A DNA stretch of 64,000 nt from Ectothiorhodospiraceae bacterium (GTDB taxonomy: Bacteria > Pseudomonadota > Gammaproteobacteria > HK1), in contig JACKNM010000002.1 in the NCBI GenBank assembly GCA_024234875.1, positions 496,001-560,000 of the forward strand, read 5' to 3'. The position numbers and the translations under genes were made by a program. Shown here one piece after another: positions 51,158 through 61,263 of the stretch (position 1 is the stretch's first letter; every line of letters starts with the position of its first letter). The notes under the pieces were generated by a model. The model ran no database searches and was not told the origin of the DNA. It worked only from the letters and a program-made list of their open reading frames with translations.

Positions 51158-52146
51158 GCACACCCGAGGACGTTCCGGCGCTCGAGACGGTCGACGTCTC
51201 CTGCGTGTTCCAGGTCAACCAGGGCTTCATGCGCGGGCGCCGACCGCTTCGCGCGGTGAACGGCGTGTCGCTCCGCGTGCCACGCGGGAAGGTGGTCGGC
51301 CTGGTCGGCGAATCCGGCTGCGGCAAGACGACGCTCGCGCAGATTCTGCTCGGACTGCTACGCCCGACCGCCGGCGACGTGCGCTACGACGGCGTCAGCG
51401 CGTCCACCTTCGGCCGGCGCGACGTCGCGCGTCGCATCCAGCCGATCTTCCAGGACCCGTACTCGTCGCTGAACCCGACCAAGACCATCCGCTCGATCGT
51501 CTCGTTGCCGCTGCGCATCCATCGCGTCGGCGAGCCGTCCGAGTGGGACGACCGGGTGATGCAGATGCTCGACATGGTGGGACTCCCGCGACGAGTGGCC
51601 GGCAGCTATCCGAGCCAGCTCTCCGGGGGTCAGCGCCAGCGGGTCGCGGTCGCCCGGGCGCTGATCATGCGCCCCGAGGTCGTGATCTGTGACGAGCCGA
51701 CCTCCGCGCTCGACGTCTCGGTGCAGTCGCAGATCTTGAACCTGCTGCAGGATCTCAAGGACGAGCTGGGCCTCACCTACCTGCTGATCAGCCACAACCT
51801 CGCGGTGGTCGAGCACATGGCCGACCGGGTGGCGGTGATGTACCTCGGGCGCATCGTCGAGGAGGCCGACACCGAGACCCTGTTCAGCAACCCGCGCCAC
51901 CCCTACACCCGCGCGCTGCTGGAATCGGTGCTCACGCCCGACCCGAGGCTCGGCGTTCCGGACTCCCACCTCGGCACGGTGTTCCCCAACCCGATCGATC
52001 CTCCGTCCGGCTGCACCTTCCACCCGCGCTGCGTCGATTGCATGGACGTGTGCAAGGCCAGCGCACCGACGACGACCGTCGAGGCCGGCAATCGGGTGGA
52101 GTGTCATCTCTACGGGGGTGACGGGAAGAGCCGCGCCGCGGCCTGA
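51154..52146 (+). CDS. ABC peptide transporter ATP-binding protein, DppF/OppF type
   Basis: The ATG at 51154 overlaps the DppD-type stop and gives 330 residues. Walker A GESGCGKTTLA, Q-loop FQDPYSSLNP, signature LSGGQRQRVAVARAL, Walker B VVICDEPTSALDVS and H-loop LISHNLAVVEHMAD are present, and the C-terminal domain has GCTFHPRCVDCMDVC. It is the last gene of the transporter operon and is convergent with the AhpD-like gene 27 bases away. Confidence 0.95.
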   Translation: MSTPEDVPALETVDVSCVFQVNQGFMRGRRPLRAVNGVSLRVPRGKVVGLVGESGCGKTTLAQILLGLLRPTAGDVRYDGVSASTFGRRDVARRIQPIFQDPYSSLNPTKTIRSIVSLPLRIHRVGEPSEWDDRVMQMLDMVGLPRRVAGSYPSQLSGGQRQRVAVARALIMRPEVVICDEPTSALDVSVQSQILNLLQDLKDELGLTYLLISHNLAVVEHMADRVAVMYLGRIVEEADTETLFSNPRHPYTRALLESVLTPDPRLGVPDSHLGTVFPNPIDPPSGCTFHPRCVDCMDVCKASAPTTTVEAGNRVECHLYGGDGKSRAAA

Positions 52147-52173
52147 ACGGGGTGTAACCGAGCCACGGCGGCG

Positions 52174-52821
52174 TCAGTCGGGCGGTCGACCCTTGTCGCC
52201 GTGCTTGCCGACCGACCATCCCCGGGCCGCGAGATGCGCCTCGGCGAACGCGCGTGGCGCGTCCTCGAGGTCGCTCGCGAACGTGTCGTTCCAGCGATTG
52301 AGCCAGCCGAAGAGCGCGATCACGGCGACGATCTCGACGATGCCCTCCTCGCTGAAGTGCTCGCGCAGGGCCGCGAAGTGGGATTCGTCGGTGGCGTTCG
52401 GCGTCTGTCCGGCGGCGAGCCCGATGGCGACGATCGCGCGCTCGGCCGGGTCGAGGTGCGAGCTGGTCTCGTAGCGCAGGAGCTGCTCGACCTTCTCCGG
52501 CGCGAGGCCCGCCTTGGCGCCGTTGGCGGCAGTGTGCGCCTGACAGTAGCGACAGCCGGCGCTGGTGCTGACGGCGTGGGCGGCCAGCCAGCGAAGCGGC
52601 AACGGGACCTCGCCCGGCGCGCGCATCACCGCATCGCGCAGCCCCGCGAAGGCCCGCAGCACGGCCGGCTTGCGCGCCATGATGCGCAGGCTGGTCGGCA
52701 CGTAGCCCCCGACTTGCCGGGCCATGTCGATGATGTCGCGGACCTCGTCCATGTCGTCGGCGCCGAGCGGCGTCACCTCGGCGGTCCCGGATCGCCCGGC
52801 GGCGGGGTCACGACCGGTCAC
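52174..52821 (-). CDS. AhpD-like carboxymuconolactone decarboxylase family protein
   Basis: The GTG at 52821 overlaps the lipoprotein stop (GTGA) and gives 215 residues; a GTG at 52776 is possible. SAGCRYCQAHTAANGAKAGL contains the CxxC...H redox motif of AhpD and peroxidase-related (AhpD/CMD) proteins. The helical repeat continues through EIVAVIALFGWLNRWNDTF, a motif common in this branch. Likely role: thiol-dependent peroxide or alkyl-hydroperoxide reduction in the cytoplasm. Coupling to a periplasmic lipoprotein gene has no obvious functional reading. Confidence 0.87.
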   Translation of the reverse strand: MTGRDPAAGRSGTAEVTPLGADDMDEVRDIIDMARQVGGYVPTSLRIMARKPAVLRAFAGLRDAVMRAPGEVPLPLRWLAAHAVSTSAGCRYCQAHTAANGAKAGLAPEKVEQLLRYETSSHLDPAERAIVAIGLAAGQTPNATDESHFAALREHFSEEGIVEIVAVIALFGWLNRWNDTFASDLEDAPRAFAEAHLAARGWSVGKHGDKGRPPD

Positions 52822-53210
52822 GTCACGCGCCCCGCGCTCGGCCCATCGCGGTGACCGCCCGGGCCGTCGGCGCGCACCAGCATCTGGGCGCGTGCGCACT
52901 CCGGATAGCCCTCGCCGCGGATCTCGAGCAGCGCGTGGTCACCCTTGGTCCAGAACGAGGTGGTCGGGTCGCCCGGGACCTCGTAGCGCGCCCCAGAGCC
53001 GCTACGCACGCGTCGCATCTCGATCACCGCGTCACCGACGGTCAGGCGGAGAGTGTCGCCGAAGAACTCGGCATGGACCGCCTGCGTCCCACATCGCATG
53101 GCGGCGATGGCGTCGGGTGCCGGTCGGGTGCCGACGGTGGAGCACCCGGCGAGCACCAGCGAGAGCAGTGCGACGAGCGCTCCGAGGAGATTCGTGGGCG
53201 TGGTGGGCAT
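52818..53210 (-). CDS. MliC-like lipoprotein (lysozyme-inhibitor fold)
   Basis: The ATG at 53210 gives 130 residues. The N-terminus NLLGALVALLSLVLAGCSTV is a lipoprotein signal with lipobox LAGC. The mature part has MRCGTQAVHAEFFGDTLRL, RRVRSGSGARYEVPGDPTT and SFWTKGDHALLEIRGEGYPE followed by Cys, which fits the MliC/PliC domain: two cysteines, the SGSGARY loop and FWTKG. Such proteins inhibit C-type lysozyme in the periplasm or at the outer membrane. Similarity is moderate by eye. Confidence 0.7.
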   Translation of the reverse strand: MPTTPTNLLGALVALLSLVLAGCSTVGTRPAPDAIAAMRCGTQAVHAEFFGDTLRLTVGDAVIEMRRVRSGSGARYEVPGDPTTSFWTKGDHALLEIRGEGYPECARAQMLVRADGPGGHRDGPSAGRVT

Positions 53211-53377
53211 CTCCGATGCACCTCCCTGCTGCGCGCGGGCACCCTCGCCGCACCGTGCGTCACGGCGAGCGAGTCTCGTGCCCCCTCGACGGCGAAATCC
53301 TCCCTCGGTCGGCCGGCGAAGTCGAGGCCGGCGCCGGTCGAGGCGCGAGTCGGCGCTCGGACCGAGCGGACGGTCGG

Positions 53378-53417
53378 TCTGGCGGCCTGGCGGTCTGGCG
53401 GTCTGGCGGTCTGGCGG
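53378..53417. repeat. Five-copy 8-bp tandem repeat (TCTGGCGG)
   Basis: Units at 53378, 53386, 53394, 53402 and 53410 read TCTGGCGG, with one C for T in the second. It lies between the divergent lipoprotein and M81 peptidase genes. An 8-bp unit could vary by slippage and change spacing between promoter elements. Confidence 0.8.
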
Positions 53418-53473
53418 GCCGCCGACGACTTGTGCGAGAGTCCGTGGCCTCACCGGACCGGGAGCGACCGCCC

Positions 53474-54940
53474 TTGCTTCGCACCTTCATCGCCTGTCTC
53501 GGCACCGAGACCAACACCTTCTCACCGATGCCGACCGGCATGCAGACCTTCGAGGAGGGCACCTTCTACCACGGCGACGCCACCCGCCACCCGCCCGATC
53601 TCTTCAGCGAGCCGCTGCACGTCTGGCGCCGAATGACTGAGGAACGCCAGGGCCAGACGGTGGAGAGCCTCGCCGCCTTCGCGCAGCCGGGGGGCACCAC
53701 CGTGCGCGCGGTCTACGAGCGGCTGCGCGACGAGATCCTGGACGACCTCCGCCGTGCCGGACCGGTGGACGTGGTGCTGCTCGCGATGCACGGGGCCATG
53801 GTGGCCGAGGGCTACGACGACTGCGAGGGGGACCTCCTCGCGCGCGTCCGCGCGATCGTGGGCCCCGAGGTGGTGGTCGGAGCGGAGCTCGACCTGCACT
53901 GCAGCGTCACCGCGCGCATGCTCGCCAACGCCGACGTCATCGTCACCTTCAAGGAGTACCCCCACGTCGACGGCGCGGCGCGGGCGGCCGAGCTCTTCGA
54001 CATCTGCGTGCGCGCCCGCGAGGGCGCGGTGCGCCCGGTGATGGCGGTCCACGACTGCCGGATGATCAACATGTGGCGCACCCCGGTGGAGCCGTTCCGC
54101 TCCGTGGTGGCGCAGATGCAGGCCGCCGAGGGTCGCGACGGCGTGCTCTCGGTGTCCTTCGCCCACGGCTTCCCGTGGGGTGACGTGGCCGACGCGAGCG
54201 CCAAGGTGCTGGTGGTCGCCGACGGCGAGGTCGGCATCGCCGAGCGTACCGCCCGGAACTTCGGCGACCGCATCTGGGACCTACGGGAGCAGTGTCGACA
54301 GCCGACGGTCGACATCACCGCCGCGCTCGATGCCCTGGCGGCGGCGCCGCGTGGACCGGTGGTGCTCGCCGACGTCGCCGACAACGCCGGCGGCGGCGCG
54401 CCGTCGGACTCGACCTTCGTGCTCGCCGCACTCCTCGAGCGTGGCATCGGTAACGTGCTCGTCGGCCACTTCTGGGATCCGATCGCGGTTCGCTTCTGCC
54501 AGGAGGCGGGAGAGGGCGCCACCCTCGATCTCCGCATCGGCGGCAAGTGCGGGGTGGCGTCGGGGATGCCGATCGACCTGCGGGTGACCGTGCGCCGCAT
54601 CGTCGCCGACGCGCGTCAGAGCTTCGGCACCTCGACGTCGTCGATGGGTACCGCGGTCTGGGTGAGCACCGACGACGGCATCGACCTCACCCTCAACACG
54701 CGCCGCACCCAGGTATTCCACCCCGACGGCTTCGAGCAGCTCGGCATCGACCTCGCCGCGCGGCACGGGATCGTGGTGAAGTCGACGCAGCACTTCTACG
54801 ACGGCTTCGCCCCGATCGCGAGCGAGGTGATCTACGTCGCGGCCCCCGGCGCCATCCCGCCGGACTTCGCGGCGATTCCCTACACCAAGTTCACCACCGC
54901 GTACTGGCCACGCGTCGAGGATCCGTTCGCGGCCGGTTGA
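53474..54940 (+). CDS. M81 family metallopeptidase (MlrC-like), copy 1
   Basis: A TTG at 53474 with GGAG ten bases upstream gives 488 residues (LLRTFIACLGTETNTFSPMP); a further-upstream GTG is possible, so the start is tentative. GTETNTFSP, VLLAMHGAMVAEGYDDCEGD, GAELDLHCSVT and KEYPHVDG are M81 landmarks, with DVADNAGGGAPSDST in the C-terminal MlrC_C domain. MlrC enzymes hydrolyse linear microcystin peptides; most homologues have unknown peptide or amide substrates. A second M81 gene converges from downstream, and a peptide transporter is adjacent. Confidence 0.86.
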   Translation: MLRTFIACLGTETNTFSPMPTGMQTFEEGTFYHGDATRHPPDLFSEPLHVWRRMTEERQGQTVESLAAFAQPGGTTVRAVYERLRDEILDDLRRAGPVDVVLLAMHGAMVAEGYDDCEGDLLARVRAIVGPEVVVGAELDLHCSVTARMLANADVIVTFKEYPHVDGAARAAELFDICVRAREGAVRPVMAVHDCRMINMWRTPVEPFRSVVAQMQAAEGRDGVLSVSFAHGFPWGDVADASAKVLVVADGEVGIAERTARNFGDRIWDLREQCRQPTVDITAALDALAAAPRGPVVLADVADNAGGGAPSDSTFVLAALLERGIGNVLVGHFWDPIAVRFCQEAGEGATLDLRIGGKCGVASGMPIDLRVTVRRIVADARQSFGTSTSSMGTAVWVSTDDGIDLTLNTRRTQVFHPDGFEQLGIDLAARHGIVVKSTQHFYDGFAPIASEVIYVAAPGAIPPDFAAIPYTKFTTAYWPRVEDPFAAG

Positions 54941-55086
54941 AGCGAGGTGGCTCTGCGGACGGCCGGTGCCGCGGTCGTCCGTCACATCACGCGCCGCGAG
55001 GCTTCCCTGCCGGGCGACACTCGAGGCCGACGCCCCGCCCCATCCCGGCCCCGGGCTGCGCTGACGCTTCGCCCGGGCTACGGCAC

Positions 55087-56559
55087 TCAGGGCATCAGCG
55101 CGATGCCCGGTCGGAGATTGCTGTACGTCACCGCGGTGTGGTCGGCGAAGTTCGGCCCCGGCGAGACCACCACCAGCACCTGCTCGGCGATCGGCTGGAA
55201 GTCGGCCCGGAAGTGCACGCTGCTCTTGATCGCCAGGATCCGCTCGGCGGTCGGGTCGATGCCGATGTGGCGCAGGATCGCCTGGTCGAGCACCTGTGCC
55301 CGGCCGCTGGCGACGAGCACGCGCACCCCGCCGATGCGCAGCAGCGCGCACGGCCCCATGCGAAACCGGCGCCCGCCGGCCATCGGTCCGGTGCCGACGA
55401 ACTCGCCGTCGCTCACGGCATCGACGGTGAACGTGCCGGAGAACGGGGTCTGTCCCGGCTGGCCCGAGCCGGCGCCGATGGCGAGGGTGAGGGTCGCACC
55501 GACGCCGGCCGCGTGCGCGGCCGCCGCTGCCGGCGGGTCGTAGACGCAGGCGAAGACCGCGTCGCGCGCGTCGAGACGCACCAGCGCCTCGAGCAGACCG
55601 ACGGTGTCCGACGCGCCGCCGGCACCGGGATTGTCCTGGGTATCCGCGAGCACGAAAGGCTTGCCACGATAGCCCGCGCTCGCCCGTCGCACCGCCTCGT
55701 CGGGCGTCAGCAGCTCGCCGTTCCAGCGCGCCCGCGCCCCGTCGACCTGCGCGAACACCGCGTCGGCGGCGCGGTCGGCGTCGGCCTGGGTGTCGCCATA
55801 AGCGAAGACCGAGGGGCCGCATTCGGCGATGTCGGCGGGCGGAAAGCCGGGGCTGAAGCTCACGCTGCGCACGCCGCCGGTCTCCAGCGCGTCGAGGCCG
55901 GCGTAGATCCCGGCCGCGGGCTCGATCATCGAGCACTGCCACACCAACGGGATCAGGAAGTCGGTCCGACGCAGGGCCTTCGCCGGTCGCCGGCCGGTGT
56001 CGAGCATCCATTGCAGGAGGTCGGCGGTGCGCTGCCCGGTGCGCGCCATGTCGACGTGCGGATAGGTACGGTAGGCGACGAGCGCGTCGGACTGCTCGAC
56101 CATCTGCGCGGTGGTGTTCGAGTGGAGATCCAGGGAGGCGACGAGCGGCACGTCCGGCCCGACGACCTCGCGCACCCGGCGCAGGATCTCGCCCTCCCCG
56201 TCCTGGTAGGACTCGGTGACCATCGCGCCGTGGAGACAGAGATAGACCGCATCCAGCGCGCCGGCGCCACGGATGCCGTCGACGATGCGCCCGACCACGT
56301 GCTCGAACGCCTCGTCGGTGACATGGGCCGAGGGCACCGCCATCGCCCACAGCGTCGGCACCAGCGTGTGGCCGCGCGCCTCGGACGCCTTGATGAAACC
56401 GCCGATCGAGATGTTGAGCTCGCGCATCTCGGTCAGCAGATCGTCGCCGCTCGGCAGGCGCGGAAAGGCCGACACGGTGCGGAAAGCCTCCAGGTCGGCG
56501 CGGTGGGGAGAGAAGGTGTTGGTCTCGTGCTGGAAGCCACCGATCGCGATGCGGGCCAT
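55087..56559 (-). CDS. M81 family metallopeptidase (MlrC-like), copy 2
   Basis: The ATG at 56559 gives 490 residues starting MARIAIGGFQHETNTFSPHR, the canonical M81 N-terminus with HETNTF where copy 1 has TETNTF. VYLCLHGAMVTESYQDGEGE, VASLDLHSNTTAQMV and YRTYPHVDMARTG carry the metal-site residues; DTQDNPGAGGASDTV marks the C-terminal domain. It is convergent with copy 1 across a 146-base gap. The two differ enough to suggest different substrates rather than a recent duplication. Confidence 0.9.
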   Translation of the reverse strand: MARIAIGGFQHETNTFSPHRADLEAFRTVSAFPRLPSGDDLLTEMRELNISIGGFIKASEARGHTLVPTLWAMAVPSAHVTDEAFEHVVGRIVDGIRGAGALDAVYLCLHGAMVTESYQDGEGEILRRVREVVGPDVPLVASLDLHSNTTAQMVEQSDALVAYRTYPHVDMARTGQRTADLLQWMLDTGRRPAKALRRTDFLIPLVWQCSMIEPAAGIYAGLDALETGGVRSVSFSPGFPPADIAECGPSVFAYGDTQADADRAADAVFAQVDGARARWNGELLTPDEAVRRASAGYRGKPFVLADTQDNPGAGGASDTVGLLEALVRLDARDAVFACVYDPPAAAAAHAAGVGATLTLAIGAGSGQPGQTPFSGTFTVDAVSDGEFVGTGPMAGGRRFRMGPCALLRIGGVRVLVASGRAQVLDQAILRHIGIDPTAERILAIKSSVHFRADFQPIAEQVLVVVSPGPNFADHTAVTYSNLRPGIALMP

Positions 56560-56772
56560 GGGCAGGAATCTCCGGGCGTGGCGGGAGCAGGGCCGGGAGT
56601 CTGTACCGGCCACCGACGCGGTGTCGAGTCCCGACGCGAGCGCACCGAGCTCGACCGGCGACGCGCGCCGGCGCTGCTTATACTGCCGCCGCGCGGGACC
56701 GCGTCGACGACCGGGTCGGGCGAGGGACAGGCAGATGCAGGACCGGCCGCGATGCCGGACAGGCACGACCAC

Positions 56773-58836
56773 ATGAGGCAGCGCATGGCGCGACTGCTGG
56801 CCTTGCTGCTCGCCTGCGCGCTGTGCTCCGCGGCACCGGCGCAACCGACCGCGCGAGTCGATGCCGGCTCCGGCAGCGGCAACCTCACGCTCGACGTCGC
56901 GCTCGGCTTCTCCGGCGTCTACCGCTTCGGCCGCTGGGCACCGGTCACGGTCACCGTGCACAACCGCGGCGCGGCGGTTTCCGGCACCCTCGAGCTGACG
57001 GCGGTGACCGGTGACGATCTGCGTGGCACACGCATCGAGACCACCTATCGACAGCCGCTCGAGCTGCCCCGCGATGCGCGCAAACGGCTGCGATTCACCA
57101 TCCGCCTGGAGAGCTTCGGGCACCCGCTCTCGGTGCGCGTCACCGACGGCGGCCGCGACCTGCTGCAACGCGAGATCGATCTCCGCGGCGGCTTCACCGA
57201 CAGCCGCCTGGTGCTGGTGCTCGGGCGTGACGTCGATCTCGACTACCTCAACGACGCCACCGACAAGACCCGCCGCGTCCTCTATCCCCACCCCGACCTC
57301 CTCCCGGACCGCTGGCACGGCTACGACGGGGTCGACGCGGTGGTCATGCACGGGTTCTCACTCGACCGACTGTCCGAGCGCGAGCACGAGGCCCTCGGCC
57401 GCTGGGTCAGCGCCGGCGGTGTGCTCGCGGTGTCCGGTGGCCCGGACTACGCGCTTCTGCGCACGCCACGCATGGCCGACCTGCTACCCGCGGTGCCGGA
57501 GGGCCTGGCGACGCTGCGCGGCGGTGCCGCGCTCGACGAGGCGCTCGGGGCGCCGGTGCACGCACCGCGACCGTTCGACGTGAACCTGGTTCGCCGCGAC
57601 CGCCTCGCCGGGGCGGCGCGGGTGCTGCGCTCGGCCGGCGGGGTGCCGTTGGCGCTCGAGGTGCCACGGGGCCGCGGTCGGGTCGTCTACCTCACCTTCG
57701 ACGTCACCCGCTATCCGTTCGACACCTGGCCCGGCATGGCCGACACCTGGCTCGAGGTGCTCCGCCTCCCCGAGCCCGAGCCACGGCGCCTGGTTCCCCC
57801 GGCCCACGATGCCGAGGTGGATCTGGTGCTCGAGCTCCTGCGCGACGAGGTGCCCGGCTTCCCCGGGCACGGCGTGGTCATCGGCTTCCTCGCGCTCTAC
57901 CTCGGCCTGCTCGCGACCGCCTACCACCTGCGCGAGACCAACGCCATCGAGCGCGCGCTCAGACGCTGGACCCCTGTGCTCCTCCCGCTGCTGCTGATCC
58001 CCATCGCCTGGTACGTGTTCGGCCCGCTGCTGTGGCCCGGTGGCGCGACCGCGATCGTGGTCTCGCGGATCGAGCCCGTGCCCGGCATCGACGCCGCCCG
58101 CGTGCACCACGCGCTCGGCCTGGTGTCGAACCGCACCGGTACCCTGCGCCTGGACTACGAGGGCGCGGAGCCCGCGTTCCGCGCCCTGGTGCCGACCGCT
58201 GACGCACCGACGGTGACGCGCTGGGTCTCGGAGGTCGGCGGTAATCTCGCGCTCGCCACCACCGACCCGAGGAGCTACACCCTGCACGAGCTGGTGGCCG
58301 ACGACGTCGTCGACTTCTCGCTGCGGGCCGTGGCGCGAGAGACCGCGACCGGCCTCGCCGTCGAGCTGGCCAATCTCTCCGGGCGCACGCTGGATCACGC
58401 CTGGCTGGTGGTGGACGGGCGTGCCTACTCGCTCGGGCGGGTCGGCGCCGAGGCCGACCTCGAGCGCACCTTCGCCACCCCGGCCGACGGCATCGCGACG
58501 CCCGACGACGACTGGAGCGCGACCGTCGCCGGCTGTTGCGAGACGGTCCGCCGTGACCGCCGCGCGCACGAGACCATCGTCGAGCAGGCGGTACAGGCCT
58601 GGCGCGCGGAGCATCCACCGCGCGCCGATCGGGGGATGCTGGTCGCGTTCAGCGCGAGCCCGCTGCGTCTGGCACGGCATCGTCCCGACTGGCGGCTGCG
58701 CGAGCTGGGGGTGGTGGTGATGCCGGTCGCGGTGACCCGGCGCCCGAGCGCCGCACCCACCGACCCGGGCGACCGGCTGGAGGGCGAGCCGCGCCACGGA
58801 GCGAGCGACTCGCGGCCCGCACGAGGTGACGACTGA
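56773..58836 (+). CDS. Secreted/membrane-anchored protein of unknown function in a MoxR-type operon
   Basis: An ATG at 56773 gives 687 residues (MRQRMARLLALLLACALCSA); ATGs at 56752 and 56785 are alternatives. After the signal peptide comes a beta-rich domain (FSGVYRFGRWAPVTVTVHNR) that resembles periplasmic domains of BatA-like operon proteins. Two membrane helices lie around residues 360-425 (VVIGFLALYLGLLATAYHL; PVLLPLLLIPIAWYVFGPLL), with further soluble sequence after them. No catalytic motif was recognised. Its TGA overlaps the next ATG (TGATG), so it belongs to the operon that leads to MoxR, DUF58 and BatA genes. Confidence 0.7.
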   Translation: MRQRMARLLALLLACALCSAAPAQPTARVDAGSGSGNLTLDVALGFSGVYRFGRWAPVTVTVHNRGAAVSGTLELTAVTGDDLRGTRIETTYRQPLELPRDARKRLRFTIRLESFGHPLSVRVTDGGRDLLQREIDLRGGFTDSRLVLVLGRDVDLDYLNDATDKTRRVLYPHPDLLPDRWHGYDGVDAVVMHGFSLDRLSEREHEALGRWVSAGGVLAVSGGPDYALLRTPRMADLLPAVPEGLATLRGGAALDEALGAPVHAPRPFDVNLVRRDRLAGAARVLRSAGGVPLALEVPRGRGRVVYLTFDVTRYPFDTWPGMADTWLEVLRLPEPEPRRLVPPAHDAEVDLVLELLRDEVPGFPGHGVVIGFLALYLGLLATAYHLRETNAIERALRRWTPVLLPLLLIPIAWYVFGPLLWPGGATAIVVSRIEPVPGIDAARVHHALGLVSNRTGTLRLDYEGAEPAFRALVPTADAPTVTRWVSEVGGNLALATTDPRSYTLHELVADDVVDFSLRAVARETATGLAVELANLSGRTLDHAWLVVDGRAYSLGRVGAEADLERTFATPADGIATPDDDWSATVAGCCETVRRDRRAHETIVEQAVQAWRAEHPPRADRGMLVAFSASPLRLARHRPDWRLRELGVVVMPVAVTRRPSAAPTDPGDRLEGEPRHGASDSRPARGDD

Positions 58837-59675
58837 TGCCGCGCAATCCCCTCGTTCGCGAGTCGGTGATCGGCCTCCTCCATCCGGGCCCGGTGCAGCT
58901 CGCGTACCTGAACTACCTGGTCGTGCAGGCGGTGGTGCTGCTGGTGTGGTGGCCGAAGAGCGAGCTCTACCGCATGGTGCTGCGCAGCGACCCGCCGAGC
59001 ACGCTGCTCGCGGTGGTGATCGCGGTGGGGATCACCACCGCCTACCATGCGCTGCGCCTCGGCGCCGAGGAGGTGATGGCCGAGGGTCAGCAGTCGCTGC
59101 GCGAATGGGCGGTGTCCACCGGCCTCGCGCCGGGACGAATCGTCGGCGGTTATCTCACCGGACACCTGCTGCAGACGTTGCAGATGCTGGTGCTGTCAGC
59201 GCCTTTGCTGCTGGCGGCATTCGGCATCTGCGCCGCCGACTGGAACGCGCTCGGCTGGAGCATCGCTCTGATCGCGGTGCAGCTCACGATGTGGCGGCTG
59301 CTCGCGGCGGTCGTCTACCTCGGTGTCGGCCATCACGGAACCGCGACCTACCTCGGGCTGCGCGCCCTTCTGATCGCCGCCTACGCCGGGCTCGGCGCGG
59401 TGCTTCCCGGCGCGAGCCACATCGTGGTCTCGTTTCGCCTGCTCGACCCGAGCCGGGACTGGTCGACGGCCGGATCCCTGGTGCGCGCAGTGCTGACCGC
59501 CGGCGACACCCTGGCGGCGCACCACGTATTCTTGGCGCTCCACGGCGCGGTCACGGTGGTGCTGGTGGTGGTGTTGCGCGCGTTGCTGGCACGGGCGAGG
59601 CGTGGCGCTCGGCCGGCCGACCCCCCGCGCGGTGGAGGAGGTGATCGGATGTCCGGGTCGAGACCCATCGCATGA
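58836..59675 (+). CDS. Multi-pass membrane protein, ABC-2 permease-like
   Basis: This 279-residue protein has about six hydrophobic helices (for example LAYLNYLVVQAVVLLVWW, LQMLVLSAPLLLAAFGICAA, VLLVVVLRALL) and a cytoplasmic segment MAEGQQSLREWAVSTGLAPG, similar to the region before the second helix in ABC-2 permeases. No ATPase of that type is in the window. It overlaps both neighbours (TGATG, ATGA). Function unknown; likely part of a membrane complex with the other operon products. Confidence 0.65.
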   Translation: MPRNPLVRESVIGLLHPGPVQLAYLNYLVVQAVVLLVWWPKSELYRMVLRSDPPSTLLAVVIAVGITTAYHALRLGAEEVMAEGQQSLREWAVSTGLAPGRIVGGYLTGHLLQTLQMLVLSAPLLLAAFGICAADWNALGWSIALIAVQLTMWRLLAAVVYLGVGHHGTATYLGLRALLIAAYAGLGAVLPGASHIVVSFRLLDPSRDWSTAGSLVRAVLTAGDTLAAHHVFLALHGAVTVVLVVVLRALLARARRGARPADPPRGGGGDRMSGSRPIA

Positions 59676-61263
59676 ACGGTGCCGTGCCGGCGGGCAGGGC
59701 GGGCGATCAGGGCGCGCCCTGGCCCGTGCTGCGGGTCGAGAAGCTGGTCGGTGAGCTGACCCGCGCGCGTCTGCTCCAGCGCGTGATCGAGCACTGCCTC
59801 GTCGGCCTCCTGGTCGCACTGGTGGCCAGCGTGGTGGCGGTGCTCGCGATTCGCATGCAGTGGCTCGCCCTGCCCCTGCTGCCGACGGTGGTGGCGCTGC
59901 TCGGCGCGGGGCTGCTCTGCGCCGGGGCGACCGCGGTGGCGAGCCGACCCGACAGCCTGCGCGTCGCCATCGACGCGGACCTCGCGCTCCACCTCAAGCA
60001 GCGCCTCAGCACCACCTGGGAGCTGCTGCGCGCCGGTGGCGACGCCGGCCTGGTGGCACGGCTCGCCGAGCACGCCGTCCGCGCCCGGCTGCCGGCGCGG
60101 GTCGAGCACGTGTTCCCCGTCCGCTACGGGATCTGTGCCCGTCTGGTGCCGGTGGCGGCGGCCTTGCTGCTGGTGGTGAGCACCGTCGACGTGCGCCGCA
60201 TCGTCGAGTCGGCCCCGCCGGTGAGCGACCGCGCGGTGATCGAGGAGGGCGCGCGGCTGCGCGAGTTCGCACGCCAGATGGCCGAGCAGGCCGCCCGCGA
60301 GGCGTTGACCCGGAGCGCCGCCGCCGCGCAGTCGATGCAGCGGCTCGGGGCGCGCATGGAGAGCGGCGCGCTCTCGCGCAGTCAGTCGCTCGACCGATTG
60401 CGCCAGCTCGACTCCGAGCTCGATGCCGAGCGCCGCGCCGCACTCGCCGACGGTCGCGAGGTGCAGACCGGGCCGCTCGACGTGGAGCCGGTCGAGTCAC
60501 GCCCCGCGCCCGGCGCCAGCGCGCTTCGCCAGTTGCTCCAGGACCTGCTCGACGGGCGCGCATCGAGCGAGGAGCTCACTCCATTCACCGCCGACGAGCA
60601 GACCCTCGCCCAGCTCGGCATCGACCCGGAGGCGTTGAAGGACGCGCTCGACCGGCTCGACGCCGGCGACCGCGATGCGGTGCGCCGCATCCTCGACGAC
60701 CTCGCCCGCAGCGCGCAGAGCGAGCGCGACGCGGCCGAGCTCCGCCGCGCCCAACGCCAGCTCGACCAGGCACGTCGAAGCCTCGGTGACACCGTCGGCG
60801 ACGCGAGCCCGTCGGGCCGCGCACCGGCGCGTGCCGAGGGCGCGGGTGGCGAGGGCGATGGCGACGGCGAGGCGAGCGCGGACGGAATGTCGCCCGAGGA
60901 GGGCATCGAGGGTGCGCCTCTCGGTGGCCCGCCCGGGGGCAGCGGCTCCGCCGGCGAGGGCGCGACCGAGCGCCGTGCCGAGGCACCCCGGCCCTCCGAC
61001 CGCACCGCGTCCGGCGCCGCCGTGGTGCGCCCGGAGGGCCAGCCGGGCGAGGGCCGGGTCTTCGTCTCGGAGGCTCGGGTGCTGCCGACCGCCAACCCCG
61101 CGACCACCGACACCACGGCGATCGCGGCCCGCTTCCAGCCCCAGCTGGAGGCGGTGCTCGCGCGCGAGGACGTCCCGCCCCACCGCAAGGCGCTCATCCG
61201 CCGCTATTTCCTGAACCTGTCCCAGGGGCTGCCCCCGACGGACGCCCGCGACGAGGACCAACG

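Noticed and set aside
54547..56772. Long N-terminal extension of the frame that contains the secreted MoxR-operon protein
   Set aside because: It overlaps the convergent M81 genes in antisense and is low-complexity. A signal peptide starts at 56773/56785, so the real gene begins there.
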